Source of the DNA: JAEUMW01 sp039807745
GTDB taxonomy: Bacteria; Pseudomonadota; Gammaproteobacteria; Burkholderiales; JAEUMW01
Length of the DNA: 29,465 nucleotides
NCBI GenBank assembly: GCA_039807745.1
Contig: JBDHRV010000027.1
Span: 1 to 29,465, forward strand
Reading direction: 5' to 3'
A program made the position numbers and the translations under genes. Positions 23,440 to 29,465 of this stretch are shown piece by piece. The notes beneath the pieces are model-generated. The model saw only the letters and a program-made list of their open reading frames with translations, had not been told where the DNA came from and searched no databases. The first letter of the stretch is position 1. The number at the start of each line of letters is the position of its first letter.

Positions 23440-24651
23440 TCAGCTCGCCGCGGCCTTGGTGGTCGCGCCGGGGCGGCCATTGTCGGTGGACGCTTCCATC
23501 GGCACCTTTTCCGGCGTGACGGGCGCCCCGGGCCGCGCACGCTGCAGGCCGTTCACGACGACGAGCTCGCCCGGCTCGAGTCCGGATTCGATCACCCGCA
23601 GCCCGTCGACCAGACGGCCGATCTTCACTTCACGATACTCGGTCTTGTTCTCGCCGTTCACGACCAGCACGAACCGCTTGCTCTGATCCGTGCCGATGGC
23701 ACGGTCCACCACCAGCACCGCTGCCCGCGGTTCGGCGGCGTCGCCAAGCTGGACCCGGGCGAAGAGGCCCGGCGTGAACCGCCCCGCCTTGTTGCCGAGC
23801 ACCGCCCGCATGCGCACCGTGCCGCTGTCCGGATCGACACGATTGTCGATGAACTCGAGCCGTCCCTGGTGCGGAAAACCGGACTCGTCCGCGAGCCCGA
23901 CGGCCACCGGCAGCGCGTCGCCGCGGCTCTTGCCGATGTACTTGAGGAAAGCCCCCTCGTTCACTTCGAACGATGCGTAGATCGGATCGGTCGACACGAT
24001 CATGGTGAGCAGCGGCGAATTCGGCACCTCGCCCTGGACCAGGTTGCCGGGGGTGATCTCCGCCTTGCCCACACGGCCGGAGACCGGCGCGGTCACGCGC
24101 GTGTACGACAGGTTGAGCCGCGCGGTGTCGAGCGCCGCCTGGTTGGCACGCACTTGCGCTTCGAGACTGCGCACTGCCGCGGCGGCCTCGTCGTACTCGC
24201 GCTTCGAGGTGGCGCGCTCGGCGAGCAACGCTTCCTGCCGCGCGAAGACCGTGCGTGCGAGGTCGAGCTGCGCCCGCGTGTTGCCGAGGGTGGCCTGCGC
24301 CTGGGCCACCGCCGCCTCGAACGGCCGCGGATCGATCTGGAACAGGAGGTCGCCCTTCTTCACTTCCGCGCCCGGTTTGAAGTTCACCGACTGGATGTAA
24401 CCCGTCACGCGCGCGCGCACCTCGACCTGGTCGATCGCTTCGATCCGGCCCGGAAACTCGTCGGTCTCGACGATCTCCTTCTGCAAGGCCGCGGCGACGC
24501 TCACCGCTGGCGGTCCCTGCGGCGGCCCCGGCAGCGCGCCGGAGGGCTTGTTGCAGGCGGCGAGCAGCGCGAGAGCGAGCGCTGGCAGCGCGCGCCGGAT
24601 CGAGGCAGTGAGCACGTTCTGGATGCACATGGCGTGATTGAAATCGATCAT
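23440..24651 (-). CDS. RND periplasmic adaptor lipoprotein (MexE/BpeE/CeoA-like)
   Basis: This is a 403-residue membrane fusion protein linking the RND pump to its channel. The signal sequence ends in the lipobox LLAAC, with C33 as the lipidation site. Next come a lipoyl half-motif (VTGYIQSVNFKPGAEVKKGD), a coiled-coil hairpin at about residues 110-180, the second lipoyl half (APVSGRVGKAEITPGNLV), and beta-barrel and membrane-proximal domains. Its ATG overlaps the stop of the LlpE-like gene as ATGA (24648-24651). A second ATG seven codons in (24630) is possible, but it has no better ribosome site. Confidence 0.92.
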   Translation of the reverse strand: MIDFNHAMCIQNVLTASIRRALPALALALLAACNKPSGALPGPPQGPPAVSVAAALQKEIVETDEFPGRIEAIDQVEVRARVTGYIQSVNFKPGAEVKKGDLLFQIDPRPFEAAVAQAQATLGNTRAQLDLARTVFARQEALLAERATSKREYDEAAAAVRSLEAQVRANQAALDTARLNLSYTRVTAPVSGRVGKAEITPGNLVQGEVPNSPLLTMIVSTDPIYASFEVNEGAFLKYIGKSRGDALPVAVGLADESGFPHQGRLEFIDNRVDPDSGTVRMRAVLGNKAGRFTPGLFARVQLGDAAEPRAAVLVVDRAIGTDQSKRFVLVVNGENKTEYREVKIGRLVDGLRVIESGLEPGELVVVNGLQRARPGAPVTPEKVPMEASTDNGRPGATTKAAAS

Positions 24652-25490
24652 GGACGGGACATTCCTCCCGGACTCGCGAGCCGGGAGCGCAGAAATCCTT
24701 CGATCGCGGTCCACGTATCGTCTGTCCAGCAGTGTGTGGCGGCTTCGATACGGGGCTGACGCGAGACCTGCGTCGTCACGCCGGCCGCGATCAGCTTCGC
24801 GCCGTAGTGCTCCGCCTCGTCGCGCAAGGGATCGCCGTCGCACGTGACGATCAGCGCCGGCGCGAGGCCGGCTAGCCGCGTCGAGGAGACCGGGGCGGCA
24901 TACGGGTGGAGCCAATCCGCGGCGTTCGGCAAGTACGTGCGGTAACACGCGCCGCAGACACCGGGCGTATGCGTGGCATTCGCCACGAACCGTTGCATGG
25001 AGGGTGAACTGAGGCTCGGGTCGAGCATGGGCCCGACCAGGATCTGGGCCGCCAGCGCGGGCGCGCCGCGGTCGCGCGCCATCATCGCCGTCGCGGCCGC
25101 GAGATTGCCGCCCGCTTCTTCGCCCGCGACTGCGATCCGCTTCGCGTCCCACCCGCGCCGCCGGCCAGCGGCACCCGCCCAGACAAGCGCAGCGTAGGCA
25201 TCCTCGGCCGCAGCGGGAAACGGCTGCACCGTGGCGAGCGTGTACTCGGGCGTGGCAACCACGAGACCGAGCCGCGCCGACATCGTCTGCGCCGTGGCGG
25301 CGATCGCATCGAGCCCGCCGCGCACGAAGCCGCCACCGTGGAACAGGACCACGAGCGCGCCCGGACAGCGAATGGCGCCGGGCGTGTAAAGCCGGACGCA
25401 CAGCTCGCGGTCATTGCTGCGGAAAGAGGCCTTCGCGACCGTGACCCCTGTGCTGGATGAGTCCCCCGGCGAGCGCACCCGAGCCCGCAT
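24648..25490 (-). CDS. llpE: LlpE-like alpha/beta hydrolase-fold protein lacking the nucleophile Ser
   Basis: This is a 280-residue protein of the hormone-sensitive-lipase branch of alpha/beta hydrolases. The oxyanion motif HGGGF is at residues 51-55. The nucleophile elbow, normally GDSAGG, reads GEEAGG, with E125 at the Ser position. The acid and His segments remain (CDGDPLRDEAEHY and ATHCW). It should therefore not act as a classic serine esterase. The position is that of llpE, the lipase-like gene heading BpeEF-OprC/CeoAB-OpcM efflux operons in Burkholderia, whose role is unclear. The ATG at 25490 follows the small exported-protein gene by 16 bases. The frame is open further upstream, but that stretch overlaps the small gene and has no family similarity. 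Confidence 0.82.
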   Translation of the reverse strand: MRARVRSPGDSSSTGVTVAKASFRSNDRELCVRLYTPGAIRCPGALVVLFHGGGFVRGGLDAIAATAQTMSARLGLVVATPEYTLATVQPFPAAAEDAYAALVWAGAAGRRRGWDAKRIAVAGEEAGGNLAAATAMMARDRGAPALAAQILVGPMLDPSLSSPSMQRFVANATHTPGVCGACYRTYLPNAADWLHPYAAPVSSTRLAGLAPALIVTCDGDPLRDEAEHYGAKLIAAGVTTQVSRQPRIEAATHCWTDDTWTAIEGFLRSRLASPGGMSRP

Positions 25491-25506
25491 TCGCAGCCGT
25501 CCCGCC

Positions 25507-25710
25507 TCAGGCGCGCACTGTGCGCGGTGTCGCGCAGCCCTCGCGGGGCGAGGTGTCGACGGTACCGAGCGGCCGCCCTGGGCGGCCCTTCGCGTCTTCC
25601 GGGACCGGTTGGCTCGCCTCGCACTGCACACTCTCGGCCGCCAGGGCGGCCTCGACACCGAAGGCGGCAGCAGTGGTAGCAAGGAAGGCAGCGATAATGG
25701 CGCGGTTCAA
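25507..25710 (-). CDS. Small exported protein of unknown function
   Basis: This 67-residue protein has a clear Sec signal peptide (MNRAIIAAFLATTAAAFGVE, then AALA/AES, with an Ala-x-Ala cleavage site at about residue 24). The mature part is ~43 residues, polar, Pro/Arg-rich, with two Cys (VQCEAS and REGCAT) that could form a disulfide. I recognise no family. GGAGA lies 11 bases before the ATG. It is the first gene of the minus-strand efflux transcription unit and faces the LysR gene, so it is probably co-regulated with the pump. It could alternatively be a chance frame, but the signal peptide and position argue for a real gene. Confidence 0.6.
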   Translation of the reverse strand: MNRAIIAAFLATTAAAFGVEAALAAESVQCEASQPVPEDAKGRPGRPLGTVDTSPREGCATPRTVRA

Positions 25711-25756
25711 CGTGATCGTCTCCGGAAACAGAGGGCTTTGAGCCCCACGCTTCGCA

Positions 25757-25815
25757 GAATATTCGTTCGCCTTTTCTGGATAAAGCGCATCACATTGAAT
25801 TTACCATTCGTATTC
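25757..25815. promoter_or_regulatory. LysR-type binding region between the regulator and the efflux operon
   Basis: GAAT-N11-ATTC at 25797-25815 is a symmetric LysR box (T-N11-A with a flanking dyad), 23 bases before the LysR ATG. A second dyad, GAATATTC, lies at 25757-25764, where a promoter toward the efflux genes could stand: minus-strand TTATCC at 25778-25783 and TATTCT at 25756-25761, spacer 16. The whole 127-base divergent gap is AT-richer than its surroundings. This fits one regulator controlling itself and the pump. Confidence 0.6.
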
Positions 25816-25837
25816 CTGAACAATTAGAATCACCATC

Positions 25838-26728
25838 ATGGATCGGCTGCAGGCGATGCAGGTGTTCGTGCAGGTGGTGGACGCGGGCAGCTTCACCCGC
25901 GCCGCCGACGTTCTGCGCCTGCCGAAAGCGTCGGTCACGACGCTGGTACAGGGCCTGGAGGCACACCTGCGCGTCAAGCTCCTCAACCGCACGACGCGCC
26001 GCGTGAGCGTCACCGCCGACGGCGCCGCCTACTACGAACGTTGTGTGCGCATCCTCGCGGAAGTCGAGGAGACCGAAAGCGCGCTCTCGCGCACGCGCAC
26101 AGCCCCCCACGGCCGCCTGCGCGTGGACGTGCCGGCGTCGTTCGGGCGGCAACTTCTGGTGCCGTCGCTGCCGGAATTCTTCGAGCGCTACCCGGAGATC
26201 CGGCTCGAAGTCGGTTGCACGGACCGCCCGGTCGACCTGTACGAGGAAGGCGTGGACTGCGTGGTACGCGGCGGTGAGCAAAGCGACTCGAGCCTCGTTG
26301 CACGGCGCGTGGCAACCTATCCCTTCGTCGCCTGCGCGACACCCGCATACCTCGAGCGGTTCGGCGTGCCGTCTCATCCCCGCGACCTCGAGCGGCACCG
26401 CTGCATTCGCTACTTCATGCCGAAGACGGGTCGCATCGTCGACTGGGACTTCAGCCGCGCGGACGAGCAAGTCACCCCGGCAGTCGACACGTTCGTCGCT
26501 CTGAACGATGGCGAAGCATACGCCGCCGCGGCGCTGGGGGGGTTGGGGGTAGCGCTCGCGCCGAGCTTCCTGGTGGACGACGCGCTCGCGGACGGTCGCC
26601 TGCTACGCCTGCTCGAAGACTGGACCACCGATCCGCTGCCGGTCTACGTCATGTATCCGCAGAACCGCCACCTGTCCGCAAAGGTGCGGGTATTCGTGGA
26701 TTGGGTGGCCGAGCTTTTCGCGCGCTGA
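25838..26728 (+). CDS. LysR-family transcriptional regulator (BpeT/CeoR-like position)
   Basis: This is a 296-residue LysR-type regulator. The N-terminal winged helix-turn-helix spans residues 1-~60 (MDRLQAMQVFVQVVDAGSFT, then RAADVLRLPKASVT and LLNRTTRR). A linker helix follows, then a periplasmic-binding-like effector domain from about residue 90 to the end (RLRVDVPASFGRQLLVPSLP, later ALGGLGVALAPSFLV). It is divergent from the llpE-RND operon, as bpeT/ceoR are in Burkholderia. It probably senses a pump substrate or metabolite and activates the operon through the GAAT-N11-ATTC box. The ATG has no strong Shine-Dalgarno site. Confidence 0.9.
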   Translation: MDRLQAMQVFVQVVDAGSFTRAADVLRLPKASVTTLVQGLEAHLRVKLLNRTTRRVSVTADGAAYYERCVRILAEVEETESALSRTRTAPHGRLRVDVPASFGRQLLVPSLPEFFERYPEIRLEVGCTDRPVDLYEEGVDCVVRGGEQSDSSLVARRVATYPFVACATPAYLERFGVPSHPRDLERHRCIRYFMPKTGRIVDWDFSRADEQVTPAVDTFVALNDGEAYAAAALGGLGVALAPSFLVDDALADGRLLRLLEDWTTDPLPVYVMYPQNRHLSAKVRVFVDWVAELFAR

Positions 26729-26838
26729 TCGGCCCTCGCCGTATGCACGCGGATTCCTGGCCCGGCGTGAAGCCGCGACGGTGAGTGCGATGCGCTAAAG
26801 TACCGTCATCGAGCACATGCGAAGAGGGTGCCGCATCC

Positions 26839-28173
26839 ATGGATATCGCGCTGCTGTTTGCTCTCGTACTCCTCAACGGCTTTTTCGCGATGTCCGAGAT
26901 TGCCCTGGTTTCGTCGCGCAAACCGCGCCTGCGGCAGCTCGCGGAAAGCGGAGATCGGCGCGCCGAGGCGGCCATCGAGCTGGGCGAGCACCCGACTCGC
27001 TTCCTGTCCACCCTGCAGATCGGCATCACCGCGATCGGCGTGCTCAATGGCATCATCGGCCAAGCCACTTTCGCCGAACCCTTTTCCATCTGGCTGCAGG
27101 GACTGGGGTTCCCTGATCGAGCCAGCGAGATCGGCGCCACCGGTCTCGTCGTTCTCGTCATCACCTACGTCACCATCATCCTCGGGGAGCTGGTGCCGAA
27201 GCGGCTCGGCCAGATCAGACCCGAAGCGATCGCGCGGCTCGTCGCGGGCCCGATCCTGTGGCTGGCGGCGCTCACCAAGCCCTTCGTGCGGCTGCTGGCG
27301 GGCTCTACCGAGTTGGTCCTGCGCCTGCTGGGCGCGCGACCCACGGCGCAGACGGTGACCGAGGACGAGATCCACGCCATCCTCGCTGAAGGCTCCGAAG
27401 CAGGCGTCATCGACGCCCAGGAGGGCGCCATGTTGCGCAACGTCTTCCGACTCGACGAGCGCCAGGTGGCGTCGCTCATGACGCCGCGTTCGGAGATCGC
27501 GTATCTGAACGTCGATGCCCCGATCGAGGAGTCGTTGCGCTTGCTCCGCGAGTCCGAGCACTCGCGCTTCCCGGTGTGCCGGAAAGATCTGTCGGAGATT
27601 CTCGGCATCGCGACCGCCAAGGGCCTGCTTACGCAGAGCATGCGTGGCGACCAGTTCGACCTTCATGCCGACTTGCTGCCCGCCGTCTACGTGCCCGAGA
27701 CGCTCAACGGCATGGAGTTGCTGGAAAACTTCCGCTCGTCGAACGTGCAGTTCGTGCTCGTCGTCGACGAGTACGGGGACGTACAAGGTCTCGTCACCCT
27801 GCAGGACGTGTTCGAGGCCATCATCGGCGAGTTCAAGCCCTCGACCCCGGAGGACGCCTGGGCGATTCAACGGGAGGACGGCTCCTGGCTGCTGGACGGC
27901 TTCATCCCCATCCCCGAACTCAAGGACCGCCTGCACCTGCGCGCGGTGCCCGACGAGGACAAGGGCAGATACCACACACTGAGCGGGATGGTCATGCTGC
28001 TCGCAGGCAAGGTGCCGAGAACCGGCGAGAAGGTGGAGTGGGAAGACTGGTCGTTCGAGGTCGTCGACATGGACGGCACGCGCATCGACAAGGTGCTGGC
28101 AACCCAAAGCGTCGTTCCCGCCGACGAACTGCTGGAACGTACTCCGACCGACGACACCGGGTCGGCGTCGTAA
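26839..28173 (+). CDS. CNNM/CorC-type membrane protein with CBS domains (TlyC/hemolysin family)
   Basis: This 444-residue inner-membrane protein has three parts. A DUF21/CNNM membrane domain spans residues 1-~190 (LNGFFAMSEIALVSSRKPRL, later ILGELVPKRLG). A CBS pair spans ~205-330 (VASLMTPRSEIAYL, later FVLVVDEYGDVQGLVTLQDV). A C-terminal CorC_HlyC domain spans ~350-430 (DGSWLLDGFIPIPELKDRL). Relatives are linked to Mg2+/Co2+ efflux or homeostasis, and the hemolysin name is historical. The ATG at 26839 begins exactly at the family N-terminus, with GAGGG about 10 bases upstream. It converges with the methyltransferase gene, with only 7 bases between the stops. Confidence 0.92.
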   Translation: MDIALLFALVLLNGFFAMSEIALVSSRKPRLRQLAESGDRRAEAAIELGEHPTRFLSTLQIGITAIGVLNGIIGQATFAEPFSIWLQGLGFPDRASEIGATGLVVLVITYVTIILGELVPKRLGQIRPEAIARLVAGPILWLAALTKPFVRLLAGSTELVLRLLGARPTAQTVTEDEIHAILAEGSEAGVIDAQEGAMLRNVFRLDERQVASLMTPRSEIAYLNVDAPIEESLRLLRESEHSRFPVCRKDLSEILGIATAKGLLTQSMRGDQFDLHADLLPAVYVPETLNGMELLENFRSSNVQFVLVVDEYGDVQGLVTLQDVFEAIIGEFKPSTPEDAWAIQREDGSWLLDGFIPIPELKDRLHLRAVPDEDKGRYHTLSGMVMLLAGKVPRTGEKVEWEDWSFEVVDMDGTRIDKVLATQSVVPADELLERTPTDDTGSAS

Positions 28174-28180
28174 TGGCCGA

Positions 28181-28963
28181 CTAGGACTGGACCGGGGTCA
28201 GCACGACCTCCATCTGATAGAACTTGAAGACCCCGTCGTCAGCCGCGATCGGCTGGTACCGATCCAGCACCTCGGTGATGAACGCCGCCCACTCCGGCTG
28301 CGGCAGAAAGCGCGTCCATTCGGCAAACGTCACGTGGCAGAAGTCGAAGAAGGCCCGGCGACTGCCGAAGTTCCACGCCTTGTCTTCCACCTCCATGCGC
28401 AGGACCTTCAGTCCGTTCTGCTCCGCCAGTGCGCGATAGGCGTCCGGCGCGGGATGGACGTAGGGTCGTTGCCGCGTCTCGAAGTAGCGGGCCCACCGCG
28501 GTGATGCGCAAACGTCTTCGATCACGTCTTCCAGGCACTTGCGCCGCCCGTCCGGCACGAACCGCAACAGCGCCTCTCCGCCCGCCTTCAATGCGCCATG
28601 GATGGAGCGCAGCACGGCCACCTGCTCGGGCACCCAGTGCACGGCGTTGAAAGAGACGATGCGATCGAATTCGCGGGCGTAAGGAAGGTTGCGCGCGTCG
28701 CCGATCTCGAAGCGCAGGTTCGCGTGAACGGATGAGCCGTAATGCTCCCGCGCAAAGTCGATCATGTTCTGGGAGGGATCGATGCCCAGCACGGAGCCCT
28801 CGGGGATCCGGTCGGCGATCGCAGCCGTGATCTTGCCGTTGCCGCAGCCGATGTCGAGCACGCGGTCGCGCGGACCCGGCGTGACCCGGGCGAGATCCTC
28901 GGCCGCCATCGTCTCCTGCAGGCTCGAGATGGCTTGATAGCCGCTGGCGTTCCACTCTGACAT
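28181..28963 (-). CDS. SAM-dependent class I methyltransferase (trans-aconitate methyltransferase-like)
   Basis: This is a 260-residue cytosolic methyltransferase. Motif I is VLDIGCGNG (residues 35-43). The acidic end of strand 2 is in VLGIDPSQNM, and motif IV is FDRIVSFNAVHWV. The SFNAVHWV segment and the C-terminal part resemble trans-aconitate 2-methyltransferase (Tam) and juvenile-hormone-acid-methyltransferase-like proteins, but the substrate is not certain. A GAGAGA ribosome site lies before the ATG. The 84 bases between it and the upstream DUF2283 gene show no clear promoter. Confidence 0.85.
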   Translation of the reverse strand: MSEWNASGYQAISSLQETMAAEDLARVTPGPRDRVLDIGCGNGKITAAIADRIPEGSVLGIDPSQNMIDFAREHYGSSVHANLRFEIGDARNLPYAREFDRIVSFNAVHWVPEQVAVLRSIHGALKAGGEALLRFVPDGRRKCLEDVIEDVCASPRWARYFETRQRPYVHPAPDAYRALAEQNGLKVLRMEVEDKAWNFGSRRAFFDFCHVTFAEWTRFLPQPEWAAFITEVLDRYQPIAADDGVFKFYQMEVVLTPVQS

Positions 28964-29047
28964 GGTCGGTCTCTCTAACAGCCCTCGCAGCTGAGCACAC
29001 CAGGAAGCGAGCGAAGCTCGCGGGAACAGGTCCGCCTGAGCCGATGT

Positions 29048-29245
29048 TTACGCCGTAACCTGCTCGTAGGAAAACTGCGGGATTCCGGCACGCTTCGACG
29101 CGTGCTCAACAGTGATGGCACATATGTTCCCGTCCGCGTCGAGATCCAGCACCGTGTTCCCATCCAAATCGCGCGTCTCGGCGACCGATGCTTCCATAAA
29201 CTCGATAAGCAGCGTGTCGGTGTCTTCGAAGTAGCGAATTTTCAT
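29048..29245 (-). CDS. DUF2283-family small protein
   Basis: This 65-residue protein has the DUF2283 pattern: MKIRYFEDTDTLLIEF, then ETRDLDGNTVLDLDADGNI and an ITVEHASKRAG helix. The function of the family is unknown. DUF2283 genes are usually paired with a small DUF4258-type gene in a toxin-antitoxin-like arrangement, which fits the gene just upstream. Its ATG at 29245 overlaps that gene's stop as ATGA, and it has no ribosome site of its own, so coupling is likely. The longer upstream frame extension is rejected for this reason. Confidence 0.8.
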   Translation of the reverse strand: MKIRYFEDTDTLLIEFMEASVAETRDLDGNTVLDLDADGNICAITVEHASKRAGIPQFSYEQVTA

Positions 29246-29394
29246 GGTATGAACCGTCGATCGAAGAATGCATTGTGGATCGTTTCGCCGTCCGGAAGAA
29301 GCACGACCCCGAGGTAGCGGTCTTCCATCTCCGCCACTTGCACCCACCGCCTGATTCGGCCGTCGGCCTGAACAGACTCCCCTGTCTTCCTCAT
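29242..29394 (-). CDS. Small DUF4258-like protein partnered with DUF2283
   Basis: This is a 50-residue frame read by eye on the minus strand. It contains RRWVQVAEMEDRYLGVVLLP, then DGETIHNAFFDRRFIP. The YLGVVLL and DGETIHNAFFDRRF stretch resembles the end of DUF4258-type proteins, which lie upstream of DUF2283 genes, but the N-terminal half of that domain is missing. Start and stop are both ATGA overlaps (29391-29394 and 29242-29245), placing it inside a coupled three-gene cascade. The assignment rests on the C-terminal pattern and context only. Confidence 0.6.
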   Translation of the reverse strand: MRKTGESVQADGRIRRWVQVAEMEDRYLGVVLLPDGETIHNAFFDRRFIP

Positions 29395-29465
29395 CGGCGA
29401 CGCTTGTGGATCGCGGCGACCCAGTTTTCCAGCGCCTCGATGTCGGCCTTGAGTTCCGGTGGCTC
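29391..29465 (-). CDS. C-terminal end of an unidentified gene at the window edge
   Basis: The minus strand from the window edge reads 24 residues (EPPELKADIEALENWVAAIH, then KRRR) and a TGA that overlaps the next ATG. The Leu/Glu/Lys helix with a basic tail looks like genuine coding sequence, and the overlap supports it. The rest lies outside the window, so the family is unknown. It may be the head of the small cascade. Confidence 0.5.
   Translation of the reverse strand, partial: EPPELKADIEALENWVAAIHKRRR

Noticed and set aside
28161..28181. GTCGGC/GCCGAC hairpin across the stop of the CorC-like gene, as a terminator
   Set aside because: It has only a 6-bp stem, a 9-base loop and no T-run on either strand.

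Overview
The window is GC-rich, gene-dense proteobacterial chromosome with no rRNA, tRNA or CRISPR array. The gene families suggest a betaproteobacterium: an imuA-imuB-dnaE2 mutagenesis cassette, a BpeEF-OprC/CeoAB-OpcM-like efflux operon with its lipase-like gene and divergent LysR regulator, and a YhiI-RbbA-YhhJ transporter. The genus cannot be assigned from sequence alone.

Layout. (1) 1-8907, plus strand: the 3' part of a Cu+ P1B-ATPase, a GT4 glycogen-synthase-like glycosyltransferase, then imuA, imuB and dnaE2 (imuC). The dnaE2 gene carries four in-frame low-complexity inserts, most built from repeated 7-8 bp units. (2) 8932-13477, minus strand: an accessory island. It holds an XRE/antitoxin-like regulator, a Phd-VapC toxin-antitoxin pair, a TIR-domain protein, a Uma2-type nuclease, and a two-gene operon of deoxyribosyltransferase/TIR-like proteins. 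Between them lie a chimeric pseudogene remnant (an XRE piece joined to an efflux outer-membrane-channel piece) and a probable IS91-type transposase remnant. (3) 13718-25710, minus strand: a tightly packed export block. In transcription order it has a small exported protein, an LlpE-like alpha/beta hydrolase whose nucleophile Ser is Glu, an RND adaptor, an RND pump, a NodT channel, then a YhiI adaptor, RbbA and YhhJ. Several junctions are ATGA overlaps. (4) 25838-28173, plus strand: the divergent LysR regulator and a CNNM/CorC-type membrane protein with CBS domains. (5) 28181-29465, minus strand: a SAM methyltransferase, then a cascade of three very small, ATGA-coupled genes including a DUF2283 protein. 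Two of these three are very short frames that are easily missed.

How the genes work together. ImuA-ImuB-DnaE2 is a DNA-damage mutagenesis module. The RND operon with its LysR regulator should export hydrophobic compounds, and the adjacent ABC system lacks its own outer-membrane channel and could share the NodT protein. The 8.9-13.5 kb island has the composition of a defence or mobile hotspot: toxin-antitoxin genes, a TIR protein, a nuclease and transposon debris. Its least described part is the two-gene TIR-like operon, in which one paralogue keeps the family Glu and the other has Asp at the equivalent position. Together with the neighbouring TIR protein it is the best candidate for an undescribed NAD/nucleotide-acting immunity module, but that function is inference.
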